DNA of 33,737 nt from RGIG5675 sp050943435 (GCA_050943435.1 JBMNPE010000004.1:1-33737); one strand, 5' to 3'; shown: positions 15,597-23,989, numbered from the stretch's first letter. Program-made: numbers and translations. Notes: generated by a model from the sequence alone, not told the origin.

Positions 15597-15626
15597 ATTA
15601 TAGCACCCGTGGGAAAATATTTCTAA
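15597..15626 (-). promoter_or_regulatory. Promoter of the CarD gene
   Basis: Minus-strand TTAGAA (15621-15626), 18-nt spacer, TATAAT (15597-15602), about 55 nt before the CarD ATG. The leader contains an A/T-rich repeat of GCAATGC/TTTTTTGCAT type. Confidence 0.5.
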
Positions 15627-15652
15627 CCGGGCCGGGAGGCAGGATGCGCATA

Positions 15653-15681
15653 AAGGCCGCAGGAGCCTTTCCCGCGGCCTT
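15653..15681. terminator. Hairpin downstream of the GH25 gene
   Basis: An 8-bp perfect stem AAGGCCGC/GCGGCCTT with a 13-nt loop lies 30 nt past the GH25 stop on the minus strand. The T tail is short (TTTATG), so termination strength is uncertain. Confidence 0.55.
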
Positions 15682-15710
15682 CTCAGGACTTTTCTAAAAG
15701 GGGCTGCTTG

Positions 15711-17057
15711 TCAGCCTGCGCTGCCGTCCGTATAGAGGATGTCCATGTCGCATCCTCCGGCTATGCCGGAAACGCTTCCGGTGCAGCTCTGCTGCCACAT
15801 CATGTAGTCGCCCTCGTAGTCGTTGGTGTCGGTGTAATATGCAACCCAGACAGACCTTCCAGGCGCTTTCCAGATTCTGGATAAGTATGAGGCGCTCCCG
15901 TACAGCATGCTGGAGTATCCCAGGGACTCAATTTCGTCCATGAATGCTGCCGCAGTCATGTTGAGGTCGAGGAAGCTCATTCCGCTTTCCGTAAATGAAC
16001 CGAAATCCTCCCAGTCGAAGGCAACGGGAAGGTCCAGAGTCCTGCCGTCGAGCTGCTCGCAGAGCCACTGTGCCTGCTCCCTTGCTTCATCAGGGGATGA
16101 GGCATAGGAATAGAGGTATACCCCGACTTTTATGCCGGCTGCCTGGGCACCGTCAATATTCTGTATGAATTTGGTGTCGAGCTCCAGGGGGCCTCCGATT
16201 CCGCCGGTCTGCACACCTGCGCGGATCATTGCGAATTCGACTCCGGCCTCCTTTACGGCTGTCCAGTCGATATCGCCCTGCCAGGAGGAGACGTCTATGC
16301 CGACAGATGTCCCGTCGGCTGAGTACGCCGACCTGAAGCTGTCGAATGGGGTGAGCACTGTCTCCTCTTCCGTGGTGGTGCCCTGGTCTTCCTGAGGCTC
16401 GAAAACAATCAGGACAAAGTCCCTGGTAGATGTGTTCCCGCTGAAATCAGACGCGTTGAAGGTCAGAGTGTACTGTCCGGCCGTATCAAAGGAGTAGTCC
16501 CCGGAAACAGTCAGGGTCGGAGCCTGGTCGCAGTTGTCCCCGCAGAATGCATATGAGAGCAGGTCTTCCTGGGTTCCCACTTCGACATAGATGACTCCGG
16601 GGGCAGTGAGAATCGGCGGCGTGGTGTCAACAACAGTGATGCTTACGGATGCACCGTACACGTTGTACCCGATGTCCGTGTATTCCAGGGTGGAGGTCTG
16701 CGTCCCCAGCTCTGAAGCAAAGATATACTCGTCAGGATTTTTGAGCTTGCCGTCCACGACCTCGGCTATGTCCCCGACGCGGACGTAGTCCCCGTATTCC
16801 ATCACAAGGTCTTCTTTTATGCTTATCTGTGGAACGGGGATGTCAAAGCGGATTTCGGGCACAGTCTCTGTCGATGAGGCGAGCACGCCGGCGCCGTATT
16901 CCCAGTACAGAAAAGCTGCGCCGGACAGCAGGAACAGAAGCACATACCACCAGAACACGTGCTTTTTCTTTCTTTTGGAGAATGTGGTGTCCTCCTGCAT
17001 GGTCAGCCTTCCTGAGGAGGCTTCCAGAGGCACACCGCCGGAATTGGAGGATTTCAT
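15711..17057 (-). CDS. Membrane-anchored GH25 lysozyme with HYR/DUF5011-like domain
   Basis: A 448-residue cell-wall hydrolase. A basic cytosolic stretch KRKKK is followed by one membrane helix at about residues 34-52, so the rest faces outside. Residues ~149-219 form an HYR/DUF5011-type Ig-like domain (DTTPPIL ... GNTSTRDFVLIV). After an acidic Thr/Glu linker, the GH25 domain runs from ~251 to the end: Asp255 in GIDVSSWQGDIDW, Asp348 and Glu350 in AFDWEDFG, and the C-terminal CDMDILY. It would cleave muramic acid bonds in peptidoglycan. Its ATG overlaps the nucleoside hydrolase stop (ATGA) and lacks a close ribosome site, which suggests translational coupling. Confidence 0.92.
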   Translation of the reverse strand: MKSSNSGGVPLEASSGRLTMQEDTTFSKRKKKHVFWWYVLLFLLSGAAFLYWEYGAGVLASSTETVPEIRFDIPVPQISIKEDLVMEYGDYVRVGDIAEVVDGKLKNPDEYIFASELGTQTSTLEYTDIGYNVYGASVSITVVDTTPPILTAPGVIYVEVGTQEDLLSYAFCGDNCDQAPTLTVSGDYSFDTAGQYTLTFNASDFSGNTSTRDFVLIVFEPQEDQGTTTEEETVLTPFDSFRSAYSADGTSVGIDVSSWQGDIDWTAVKEAGVEFAMIRAGVQTGGIGGPLELDTKFIQNIDGAQAAGIKVGVYLYSYASSPDEAREQAQWLCEQLDGRTLDLPVAFDWEDFGSFTESGMSFLDLNMTAAAFMDEIESLGYSSMLYGSASYLSRIWKAPGRSVWVAYYTDTNDYEGDYMMWQQSCTGSVSGIAGGCDMDILYTDGSAG

Positions 17058-18061
17058 GATTTTTTCTGTTTATCCTTCTCCAGGGTTTCGATTATCCAGC
17101 TTACGAAGAGGTCCTTGTCGGCGCCTACTCCGAAGTGACAGTTGGGCTTTTCCCCGTCGGGGCGGTTCCTGCGGTCGACGATTGTCTGCCCGTATGCAAA
17201 GCCGCGTGAAATGTCGACGTGGCAGCTCCAGTCCTCTGTCTTGAGTACTTCAGGGTGGACCACTGCACAGACCGCCAGGGCATCGTGTATCGGGATCCTG
17301 TGCACTGAGTCGCCCACGACGTGGGACAGGTCCCCTGTTGAGCCGTATTTGAGTATCAGGTCGGCGCAGAAATCGGATTCCCTTGTGCCGATCTTCCTTA
17401 TCCTCTCAGCGTCATCCTCAGTCATGTAGGCTGCGTGAGTGGAGTCGAGGGTGGTCATGGTTATGTCGCACCCGGACTGGAGGACAATTTCCATTGCCTC
17501 CGGGTCCACCCAGGAGTTGAATTCTGCGCAGGGTGTGTGGTTTGCCTCCATCCCGCCGGCCATCATAATTATCTGACGGATCTTTGGCACAATCCTGGGA
17601 TCAGCCCTTATTGCAAGGGCAATGTTGGTCATCGGCCCTACAGCCACAATAGTTATCTCCTTGTCCTTTGAGGCGAGGAGGGTGTTTATAAGGTACACAG
17701 CAGCGCATTCATCAGCCTCGTGCGTGGTGAATGAAGGAGTCGGTATGTGTGCGGCGTGGTGGTAATCCTTCCTGAGGGAGTTTTCCCTCATGGGGATCGG
17801 CGTAAGGCTCTGGGCAGTTGTCGGGAGAAGCGTGGATGCCAGGGGGTATTCAGCCCCGCGGTAAACCTTGATCTTGTCCTGCATCCCGCAGAATTCCACC
17901 ATCCTGAGGGAGTTTTCCGTCGTGAGCTTCACCTCGAGGTTCCCGTTGACGGACGTCACCCCGAGAAGGTCTATATCATCCGACAGCATGGCCATCATGA
18001 GGGCTACGGCATCGTCTGAACCGGTATCGACATCCATGATTATCTTTCTTTTTTCTGCCAT
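17054..18061 (-). CDS. Inosine/uridine-preferring nucleoside hydrolase
   Basis: A 335-residue nucleoside hydrolase that splits ribonucleosides into base and ribose without phosphate. The N-terminal Ca2+ site MDVDTGSDDA (residues 9-18) is intact, AVGPMTNIALA is the second family block, and HDALAVCAV near residue 238 supplies the conserved His and Asp. Base preference cannot be read from the sequence. The open frame extends to 18142, but the ATG at 18061 with GGAGG six bases upstream begins the family sequence. It is co-transcribed with the GH25 gene. Ribose or bases released could feed the salvage genes elsewhere in the window. Confidence 0.92.
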   Translation of the reverse strand: MAEKRKIIMDVDTGSDDAVALMMAMLSDDIDLLGVTSVNGNLEVKLTTENSLRMVEFCGMQDKIKVYRGAEYPLASTLLPTTAQSLTPIPMRENSLRKDYHHAAHIPTPSFTTHEADECAAVYLINTLLASKDKEITIVAVGPMTNIALAIRADPRIVPKIRQIIMMAGGMEANHTPCAEFNSWVDPEAMEIVLQSGCDITMTTLDSTHAAYMTEDDAERIRKIGTRESDFCADLILKYGSTGDLSHVVGDSVHRIPIHDALAVCAVVHPEVLKTEDWSCHVDISRGFAYGQTIVDRRNRPDGEKPNCHFGVGADKDLFVSWIIETLEKDKQKKS

Positions 18062-18113
18062 ATCGGGCCTCCATAAAATGCAAAATTTCAGCACGAAAAT
18101 GCGGACATATGAT

Positions 18114-18142
18114 ATTATCTCATCATGATGATTTGATTTCAA
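18114..18142 (-). promoter_or_regulatory. Promoter of the nucleoside hydrolase-GH25 operon
   Basis: Minus-strand TTGAAA (18137-18142), 17 nt, GATAAT (18114-18119), about 52 nt before the ATG at 18061. Confidence 0.6.
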
Positions 18143-18148
18143 CGAAAC

Positions 18149-18171
18149 CCGGCTCCCCGGGAGGAAGCCGG
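18149..18171 (+). other. Leader inverted repeat upstream of the cyclo-ligase-like gene
   Basis: CCGGCT ... AGCCGG with an 11-nt loop, followed by AATCAATTT, lies 23 nt before the ribosome site of the plus-strand gene. It could be a weak terminator or leader element; it matches no riboswitch class known to me. Confidence 0.3.
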
Positions 18172-18206
18172 AATCAATTTCTTGGCATGTGCCGGAGGTG
18201 GCTTAA

Positions 18207-18956
18207 TTGGCAAAGGTCGACGCAGGAGAGGAAAGAATAAGAATCTGGGAAGAGTTGAGAAAAGTTGCCCGCCCGGACTCCAGGTTTTCTTTCGATTTTT
18301 CGGAATTCATCACCGACTACGAGGGGAGCGAGGAAGGCGCGGAGCTCTTTGTGAAGCAGGATTTCTACAAAAATTCCAATGTGATATTCGTGACTCCTGA
18401 CAACAATCTTGAGCACCTTCGGGAAATAATCATCAGGGACAGGAAGACGATGATCATGACGAACTACGGGATCTCGAGGGGATTCTTCATAATCCGCCCC
18501 GGCGACGTCCCCGAGGGCAGGGAGGAGCTCGCCTCTACGCTTGACGGCGTGCAGAGATTCTGGCACCACAGGACCCTTGCCGCACTCAAGGAGGAAGTGG
18601 GCCACGTCGACCTTCTCGTTACAGGCGCAAGCGCCATGACTCTCTCCGGGATAAGGTTCGGAAAGGGACACGGCTATTTCGACCTCGAATGGGCAATGCA
18701 GTACACCGCCGGCCTTGCAGACGAGACGTCCGTCATAGTCGGCGTCGGGCACGACTGCCAGGTTACTGACATCGACGTGGAGGTCACGGAGCACGATACG
18801 GCGATAGACTGGATAGTCACCCCGACCAGGGTCATAAAGACGCGCGGGGAATTTCCGCGTCCCACATGCGGCATAATCTGGAGCAGGCTCGACAAGGACA
18901 TGCTGGGCCGCATCCCTCCTCTGCAGGAGCTCTGGTGGAAAATAGCCTGTAAATAA
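18207..18956 (+). CDS. 5-formyltetrahydrofolate cyclo-ligase-like protein
   Basis: A 249-residue protein of the 5-FTHF cyclo-ligase superfamily. The nucleotide/phosphate-loop equivalent GIRFGKGHGYFDLEWA (about 148-163) has the GKGxGYxD core, with His in place of the middle Gly of the classical GYGGGYYD. Residues 110-124 (TLDGVQRFWHHRTLAAL) and the VGVGHDCQVTD region are typical of the divergent MTHFSD/COG0212 branch rather than the short canonical MthfS (~180-200 residues). The canonical enzyme converts 5-formyl-THF to methenyl-THF with ATP; activity of this branch is uncertain. It starts with TTG at 18207, preceded by GGAGGTG. It lies near two folate-dependent formimino enzymes, consistent with a one-carbon role. 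Confidence 0.82.
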   Translation: MAKVDAGEERIRIWEELRKVARPDSRFSFDFSEFITDYEGSEEGAELFVKQDFYKNSNVIFVTPDNNLEHLREIIIRDRKTMIMTNYGISRGFFIIRPGDVPEGREELASTLDGVQRFWHHRTLAALKEEVGHVDLLVTGASAMTLSGIRFGKGHGYFDLEWAMQYTAGLADETSVIVGVGHDCQVTDIDVEVTEHDTAIDWIVTPTRVIKTRGEFPRPTCGIIWSRLDKDMLGRIPPLQELWWKIACK

Positions 18957-18967
18957 CGGACATTTGT

Positions 18968-20191
18968 TCAGGATTCTGGACCGTACAGCTTCGCGAGGCC
19001 TCCCTTCGAGGTCTCGCGATAATTTGTCCCGAGGTCTTTTCCGGTCTCATACATGGTCTCTACGACTGTATCAAAAGACACTTTCTGGGTGGAAGTCAGG
19101 TATTTTGCCAGGGAGGCAGCAGTCAGCGCGTCCACTGCAGCAACAGCATTTCGCTCTATGCACGGAATCTGGACCAGTCCCCCGACGGGATCGCATGTGA
19201 GGCCGAGATGGTGCTCCATCGCGATCTCTGCGGCGCTCTCCGTCTCGTCGAGGCCCATACCGTACAGGGATGCAACTGCAGCGGCTGCCATGGAGCATGC
19301 GGAGCCTATCTCCGCCTGGCATCCGCACTCAGCCCCGCTTATGGAGGCGTTTGTCCTTATTATGTTGCCTATGATCCCGGCTGAGGCAAGTGCGTCGGCA
19401 ATTTCTTTGTCGCTGCAGTCCTTTGATTTCTGCAGGGCATACAGGACCGCGGGGACTACCCCGCAGCTTCCGCAGGTCGGGGCTGTGACGACTACGCCGT
19501 TTGACGCATTCTGTTCCCCGGCCGCATAGGCGAATGCGCAGACTGCCCTGTTGAAGTCCTCGGGGTTCCTCATGTCGAGTCTGCCGCCGTTCCAGAGCAT
19601 GGCTGCCTTTCTCTTTACACCGAGCCCTCCGGGCAGGACTCCCGAGCGGGAAAGCCCCTCCTCGATCTCGGATTTCATGAGTCCCCATATTCCAGTGAGG
19701 AAGTCCCTGAGCCCGGTGCCTTCGCACTCGTATGCGTATCCGGAGAGCGGGATTCCCATTCTGCGGCAGTGTTCCTTTATCTCCTTGAGCGTGGACAGGG
19801 GATACACCCCTTCTTCTCTGCCTCCGGCCTCATCGCCGAGGAATACAACGTCGCCGCCGCCTATGCTCAGCACAGTGGAGGAAGCGGTCTTTACTCCTCC
19901 CGTATATCCTTCCAGGATCATGGTATTCGGGTGGGGCAGGTCCAAGGCGGTTTCGTCGAACAGGATTTCGGCCTCCGCGGGAGCCAGTTCCGCGGCGACA
20001 GCCCTGTCCGTGCCGTGCCCTCTCCCGGTCATCGCGAGCGACCCCATCAGGACAGCCCTGAACCTGTCCGCATCGGGATTCTCCCTCTTGAACCTTGCGG
20101 CGGCTGCGGCCGGCCCCATTGTGTGGGAACTGGAGGGGCCGCGGCCCACCTTGTACAGGCTTTTCAGGGATTTCATGCTTCCTTTGGACAT
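18968..20191 (-). CDS. sdaA: L-serine ammonia-lyase, iron-sulfur dependent, single chain
   Basis: A 407-residue L-serine dehydratase that deaminates serine to pyruvate using a 4Fe-4S cluster. The N-terminal beta part has SLYKVGRGPSSSHTMGP (residues 10-26); the alpha part carries the cluster cysteines in APTCGSCGVVPA, SGAECGCQAEIGSACS and LTCDPVGGLVQIPCIERN. The two halves that are separate in many Firmicutes are fused here, as in the E. coli type. The open frame extends to 20266 into the upstream gene; the ATG at 20191 is used because GTGGAG precedes it and family sequence follows. It starts 2 bp after the preceding stop, so the pair is co-translated. The end converges with the cyclo-ligase-like gene with only 11 bp between. 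Confidence 0.93.
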   Translation of the reverse strand: MSKGSMKSLKSLYKVGRGPSSSHTMGPAAAAARFKRENPDADRFRAVLMGSLAMTGRGHGTDRAVAAELAPAEAEILFDETALDLPHPNTMILEGYTGGVKTASSTVLSIGGGDVVFLGDEAGGREEGVYPLSTLKEIKEHCRRMGIPLSGYAYECEGTGLRDFLTGIWGLMKSEIEEGLSRSGVLPGGLGVKRKAAMLWNGGRLDMRNPEDFNRAVCAFAYAAGEQNASNGVVVTAPTCGSCGVVPAVLYALQKSKDCSDKEIADALASAGIIGNIIRTNASISGAECGCQAEIGSACSMAAAAVASLYGMGLDETESAAEIAMEHHLGLTCDPVGGLVQIPCIERNAVAAVDALTAASLAKYLTSTQKVSFDTVVETMYETGKDLGTNYRETSKGGLAKLYGPES

Positions 20192-20193
20192 AC

Positions 20194-20778
20194 TCACTCC
20201 ACTATTATCATGCCGCCCTTTTCGCGGCATCCCGTGTCCCAGAGAAGCGCAAGATCGGCCTCGCACCTCTCGCCGAATGATGAAAATATTATCCTGCCGT
20301 CATCCGTCATCCCCGTCACCGTGAACCAGTGCCATTCTATGTCGGAGAAAGCCGGGTTTTTGTGGTTTAAAAGCAGGTACTGTATGTATTTTGATTCCGC
20401 CAGGGCATTCCTGACAAAGGCTTCCGCCTCGCTGTAAGAGGCCCTTCCGGACAGCTCGCTGTAGCAAACGCGGACGCCCCGGCTGTCTGCGTATTTTGAG
20501 AATGAATCCCTGAACATCCCGGTTTCCGGCATGCCTCTGATTCCGGGATAGACATACTTGAACATCTCGACCCCGAAAGCGTTGAAATCCTTTCTGGTGA
20601 CGTCGAGGCCTTCTATCGGGCAGAGATCCTTTCTGGAACTGTCGAAGGCCGCTATCAGCATGGCTGCGTGGCACGCACAGACAGTGGAACAGCCACCGAG
20701 CCTCATCATCGCGCGCGGGAACCTGCGCTGGTCCCCGCCGTAGTGGCCGGCAACTGTGATGAAAGGGAGCTCCGTCAT
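20194..20778 (-). CDS. Conserved hypothetical protein, putative papain-like thiol hydrolase fold
   Basis: A 194-residue cytosolic protein with no confident family name. It begins with FITVAGHYGGDQRRFP and has a conserved-looking MRLGGCSTVCACHAAM segment (Cys30 at a helix start), then LLLNHKNPAF...WHWFTVTGM with His150 on a strand, then IFSSFGE and ALLWDTGCREKGGMII. A Cys followed by a His on a buried strand and a polar residue (Glu170 or Asp175) recalls papain-like/C39-like folds, so a cysteine peptidase or acyltransferase role is possible but unproven. AAGGA is seven bases before the ATG. It is the first gene of the unit with serine dehydratase. Confidence 0.75.
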   Translation of the reverse strand: MTELPFITVAGHYGGDQRRFPRAMMRLGGCSTVCACHAAMLIAAFDSSRKDLCPIEGLDVTRKDFNAFGVEMFKYVYPGIRGMPETGMFRDSFSKYADSRGVRVCYSELSGRASYSEAEAFVRNALAESKYIQYLLLNHKNPAFSDIEWHWFTVTGMTDDGRIIFSSFGERCEADLALLWDTGCREKGGMIIVE

Positions 20779-20788
20779 CTTTAGATCC

Positions 20789-20816
20789 TTTCTGGAAACT
20801 GAATATACTATATAAT
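20789..20816 (+). promoter_or_regulatory. Possible promoter of the ftcD-fchA operon
   Basis: TTTCTG (20789-20794), 16 nt, TATAAT (20811-20816), about 60 nt before the ftcD start. The 99-bp divergent gap is very A/T-rich around TATATAATATTATCATTATC and probably also holds the minus-strand promoter. Confidence 0.4.
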
Positions 20817-20877
20817 ATTATCATTATCAGGAAAATTATTGCTCTTTGTGTGGACATCGAAAGATGAAGGTGCACAT

Positions 20878-21780
20878 ATGTCTGAGAAGATCGTTGAATG
20901 TGTTCCCAATATAAGCTGCGGAAACAGCCCGGAAACAGTGGAAAAGATTGCAGATGCGGTCAGGAGGTCAGGGGGCTGCAGGCTGGCACAGGTGGAATCC
21001 GACCAGGACCACAACAGGTCTGTGCTGACATTTTTCGGAAGCCCGGAGAATGCTGTCATGGCGGCGGTTGAGATGACCAGGACGGCTGCCGGGCTCATCG
21101 ACCTGCGCACTCACAGGGGAGTGCATCCGAGGATAGGGGCTGTGGATGTGATCCCCTTCGTGCCCATCAGGGGCATGGATATGAAGGAAGCCGCGGCATG
21201 TGCATCAAAATGTGCAGAACTCATATGGAATGAGATCGGGATCCCGTGCTATCTGTACGGGGAAGCTGCAAGGGTCCCGGGAAGGCGAAACCTCGCTGAC
21301 GTGCGCAGGGGAGGATTTGAGGGCCTCCCGGAAAAAATGAAGCTTCCGGAGTGGAAGCCCGATTTCGGTGGCACTGAGCCCCATCCGACTGCGGGCGCCT
21401 CTGCAGTGGGTGCGAGGGATTTTCTCATAGCGTTCAATTTTGAGCTGGCTACGGATGACGTGAAGACTGCCCGCAGGATAGCATCTGCAATAAGGGAGAA
21501 AAACGGCGGCCTCAAGGGGATAAAGGCCCTGGGACTGTATCTTGCGAGCAGGAATAAGGCGCAGGTCTCGGTAAACGTGTGCAGTTACAGGGAGACTCCG
21601 CTGTGGAAGCTCTGCGAAACGGTGGAGGCGCTGGCTCAAAAGCTCGGAACCGAAGTGACAGGCACGGAGCTCATAGGGCTGGTCCCGGACGACGCGATGG
21701 CAGAAACTGCAGCCCATTACATGAAGACATATAATTTTAACCGCGATGCGCTGATAGGAGAGGAGATAAAGGGATTATGA
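20878..21780 (+). CDS. ftcD: Glutamate formimidoyltransferase
   Basis: A 300-residue formiminotransferase domain protein that moves a formimino group from formiminoglutamate (or, in purine fermenters, formiminoglycine) to tetrahydrofolate. It begins VECVPNISCGN, carries the catalytic histidine region DLRTHRGVHPRIGAVDVIPF (His83 is the likely base) and PCYLYGEAA, and ends in LIGLVPDDA. The bifunctional mammalian protein is split here: the cyclodeaminase is the next gene, overlapping by ATGA. The open frame begins at 20839, but the ATG at 20878 has GAAGGTG upstream and starts the family. No hutH, hutU or hutI is adjacent, so a histidine-degradation role is not shown by context. Confidence 0.93.
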   Translation: MSEKIVECVPNISCGNSPETVEKIADAVRRSGGCRLAQVESDQDHNRSVLTFFGSPENAVMAAVEMTRTAAGLIDLRTHRGVHPRIGAVDVIPFVPIRGMDMKEAAACASKCAELIWNEIGIPCYLYGEAARVPGRRNLADVRRGGFEGLPEKMKLPEWKPDFGGTEPHPTAGASAVGARDFLIAFNFELATDDVKTARRIASAIREKNGGLKGIKALGLYLASRNKAQVSVNVCSYRETPLWKLCETVEALAQKLGTEVTGTELIGLVPDDAMAETAAHYMKTYNFNRDALIGEEIKGL

Positions 21781-22400
21781 CCGGTTCATTCGATTTTGCG
21801 GACATGAAGATATCCGATTATCTCGAGGAGCTCGCCTCTTCTTCCCCTGCGCCTGGAGGCGGCGCAGCTGCGGGAATTTCCGGAGCGCAGGGCATGGCCC
21901 TGGCATCCATGGTCTGCGAGGTGTCCTCGGGAAACTCTAAAATGGCTGAATCAAAAGATGCCCTCATGAATGAGGCATCCGAGGCGAAGAAGCTGATGAA
22001 GGAGTTTCTTGAGCTCGCCGGGGCCGACGCATCCGCGTATGCCGGGGTGATGAGCGCAATGTCCCTTCCAAAGAGCACACAGGAAGAAAAGGCCGCAAGA
22101 ACTGCGGCCCTGCAGGACGCCATGAAGAAAGCGGCGGAAGCGCCTCTCTCCATGATGAGAGCTTGCCTCAGGGGACTAGAAATCTGCGGGGAGATCGCCA
22201 GAGCGGGTTATTCGCGGAGCATAAAGAGCGACCTCACGGCGGCGGCGAGGTGCCTCTCTGCTGCAGCAGGCTGCGCTGAGGGAAATGTGTATGCCAACAC
22301 TGCCTATATAAAGGACGAGGCATTTAAGAAAAAAGCCGAGGGCGAGGCAGCAGAGCTAAAATCTTCCATTGCCGAAAAAGCATCAGAGATCACCGGGTGA
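21777..22400 (+). CDS. fchA: Cyclodeaminase / methenyltetrahydrofolate cyclohydrolase
   Basis: A 207-residue helical protein of the formiminotransferase-cyclodeaminase C-terminal family. It contains SSSPAPGGGAAAG (residues 22-34), which binds the folate, a long Ala/Glu-rich helical middle, and the SDLTAAARCLSAAAGCAEGNVYANT segment typical of FchA. It deaminates 5-formimino-THF to methenyl-THF and may also hydrolyse methenyl-THF. Fused to its partner in animals, here it is a separate, translationally coupled gene. It ends at a strong shared terminator with glpK. Confidence 0.92.
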   Translation: MTGSFDFADMKISDYLEELASSSPAPGGGAAAGISGAQGMALASMVCEVSSGNSKMAESKDALMNEASEAKKLMKEFLELAGADASAYAGVMSAMSLPKSTQEEKAARTAALQDAMKKAAEAPLSMMRACLRGLEICGEIARAGYSRSIKSDLTAAARCLSAAAGCAEGNVYANTAYIKDEAFKKKAEGEAAELKSSIAEKASEITG

Positions 22401-22424
22401 GGGACAAAATCACAGAAAAAAACA

Positions 22425-22446
22425 GAGCCGGCCAGAAGGCCGGCTC
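22425..22446. terminator. Bidirectional terminator between fchA and glpK
   Basis: A 9-bp GC-rich perfect stem GAGCCGGCC/GGCCGGCTC around the loop AGAA. The plus-strand tail is ATTTAAT; the minus-strand tail is TGTTTTTTCTG, making it strongest for glpK. Confidence 0.88.
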
Positions 22447-22461
22447 ATTTAATAATGTCGG

Positions 22462-23946
22462 TCAGGCCCAGTTGAGGCTCCTCTTGACGGCCTTGTTCCA
22501 TCCGGAAAGAATGTTCATCCTCTCCTCTTCGGTCATCATCGGCTCAAAGACCCTTCCTATCTTCCATTTGGAGCGGATCTCGTCGAAGTCGGCAAACACC
22601 CCAACCCCGAGTCCCGCAAGGTATGCCGCGCCGAGGGCCGTGGTCTCGACCGATTCGGGGCGGATGACGCTGCACCCGAGGAGGCTGCTCTGGAACTGCA
22701 TAAGGAAGTTGTTCTGGGAGGCGCCTCCGTCAACTTTTAATGCGGAGATGGCGATGCCGGTGTCCTCAACCATTGTCCGGGCCACATCGAAGGACTGAAG
22801 GGCTATGGATTCGAGAGTTGCCCTCACTATGTGGGCCCTTGTGGTGCCCCTCGTTATGCCTATTATCGTGCCCCTTGCATACGGATCCCAGTAAGGTGCA
22901 CCGAGCCCCGTGAAGGCCGGAACCACGTAAACTCCCCCTGTGTCCTCTACGGACCTTGCTATCTCCTCCGATTCTGCGGAATTATTGATGATCTTGAGCT
23001 CGTCCCTCAGCCACTGTATGGCGGAGCCCGCGCAGAAGATGCTGCCCTCCAGGGCATAGCTCACCTTCCCGTTGATGTATGAGGCTATGGTGGATACCAG
23101 CCCGTTTGCGGATTCGACCGCCCTCGAACCGGTATTGGTGAGAAGGAAGCACCCGGTCCCGTATGTGTTCTTCATCTCCCCCTCGTCGAAGCAGCACTGG
23201 CCGAACAGAGCGCACTGCTGGTCCCCGCCGGCTCCGGCTATCGGGATTTCGCCGCCGAAGAGCTCCGGTGCCGTAAACCCGAAGACTCCGCTTGTGGGCA
23301 TGACCTGCGGGAGAATTGATTCGGGTATCTCGAGGAGATCTAGGAGCTCCTTGTCCCACTGAAGCGTGTGAATATTGAAGAGCATGGTCCTGGAAGCATT
23401 GGTGTAGTCTGTGGCATGGACCTTCCCCCTCGTCAGGTTCCAGATGAGCCACGTGTCTATTGTCCCGAACAGTATATTCCCTTTTTCCGCCCTCTCTCGC
23501 ACGGAGGGGACGTTGTCGAGTATCCACCGTATCTTGGTGCCTGAGAAATATGCGTCCGGGACGAGGCCTGTCTTGGAGCGTATCATGTCGGGTTTTCCGG
23601 ACTTCTTGAGCTCGTCCGCAAGCGGAGCTGTCCTCCTGCACTGCCAGACTATGGCGTTGTACACCGGGAGCCCTGTGTTCTTGTCCCACATGACAGTGGT
23701 CTCCCTCTGGTTGGTTATGCCGATTGCGGCAATGTCAGAGGCTGTGAGGCCGGAGCGCCTGAGGGCATCGGTTGAGACTTCCACCGTCGTCTGCCAGATC
23801 TCCATCGGGTCGTGCTCCACCCAGCCGGGCTGAGGGAATATCTGGGTGAATTCCTTCAGGGATTTGGAAACCACATTTCCGTCCTCGTCGAAAATGAGGC
23901 ATCTGGAGCTTGTAGTCCCAGAATCGAGAGACATAAGGTAGCTCAT
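22462..23946 (-). CDS. glpK: Glycerol kinase
   Basis: A 494-residue FGGY-family kinase phosphorylating glycerol to sn-glycerol-3-phosphate with ATP. The N-terminal LDSGTTSSR phosphate loop (residues 7-15), GITNQRET, WQCRRT, the catalytic Asp in GAGGDQQCALFGQ and the FGGY signature regions (YGTGCFLLTNTG; GGVYVVPAFTGLGAPYWD; KVDGGASQNNFLMQFQS) are all present at normal length. GGAGG is seven bases before the ATG. It is divergent from a GlpA-like operon whose product would oxidise the glycerol-3-P, and it has its own promoter. No glycerol facilitator (GlpF) gene is in the window. Confidence 0.96.
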   Translation of the reverse strand: MSYLMSLDSGTTSSRCLIFDEDGNVVSKSLKEFTQIFPQPGWVEHDPMEIWQTTVEVSTDALRRSGLTASDIAAIGITNQRETTVMWDKNTGLPVYNAIVWQCRRTAPLADELKKSGKPDMIRSKTGLVPDAYFSGTKIRWILDNVPSVRERAEKGNILFGTIDTWLIWNLTRGKVHATDYTNASRTMLFNIHTLQWDKELLDLLEIPESILPQVMPTSGVFGFTAPELFGGEIPIAGAGGDQQCALFGQCCFDEGEMKNTYGTGCFLLTNTGSRAVESANGLVSTIASYINGKVSYALEGSIFCAGSAIQWLRDELKIINNSAESEEIARSVEDTGGVYVVPAFTGLGAPYWDPYARGTIIGITRGTTRAHIVRATLESIALQSFDVARTMVEDTGIAISALKVDGGASQNNFLMQFQSSLLGCSVIRPESVETTALGAAYLAGLGVGVFADFDEIRSKWKIGRVFEPMMTEEERMNILSGWNKAVKRSLNWA

Positions 23947-23989
23947 TGAATGACCTCCGATCCGGCCGCTCTGGGCCCGTCATGATTAG

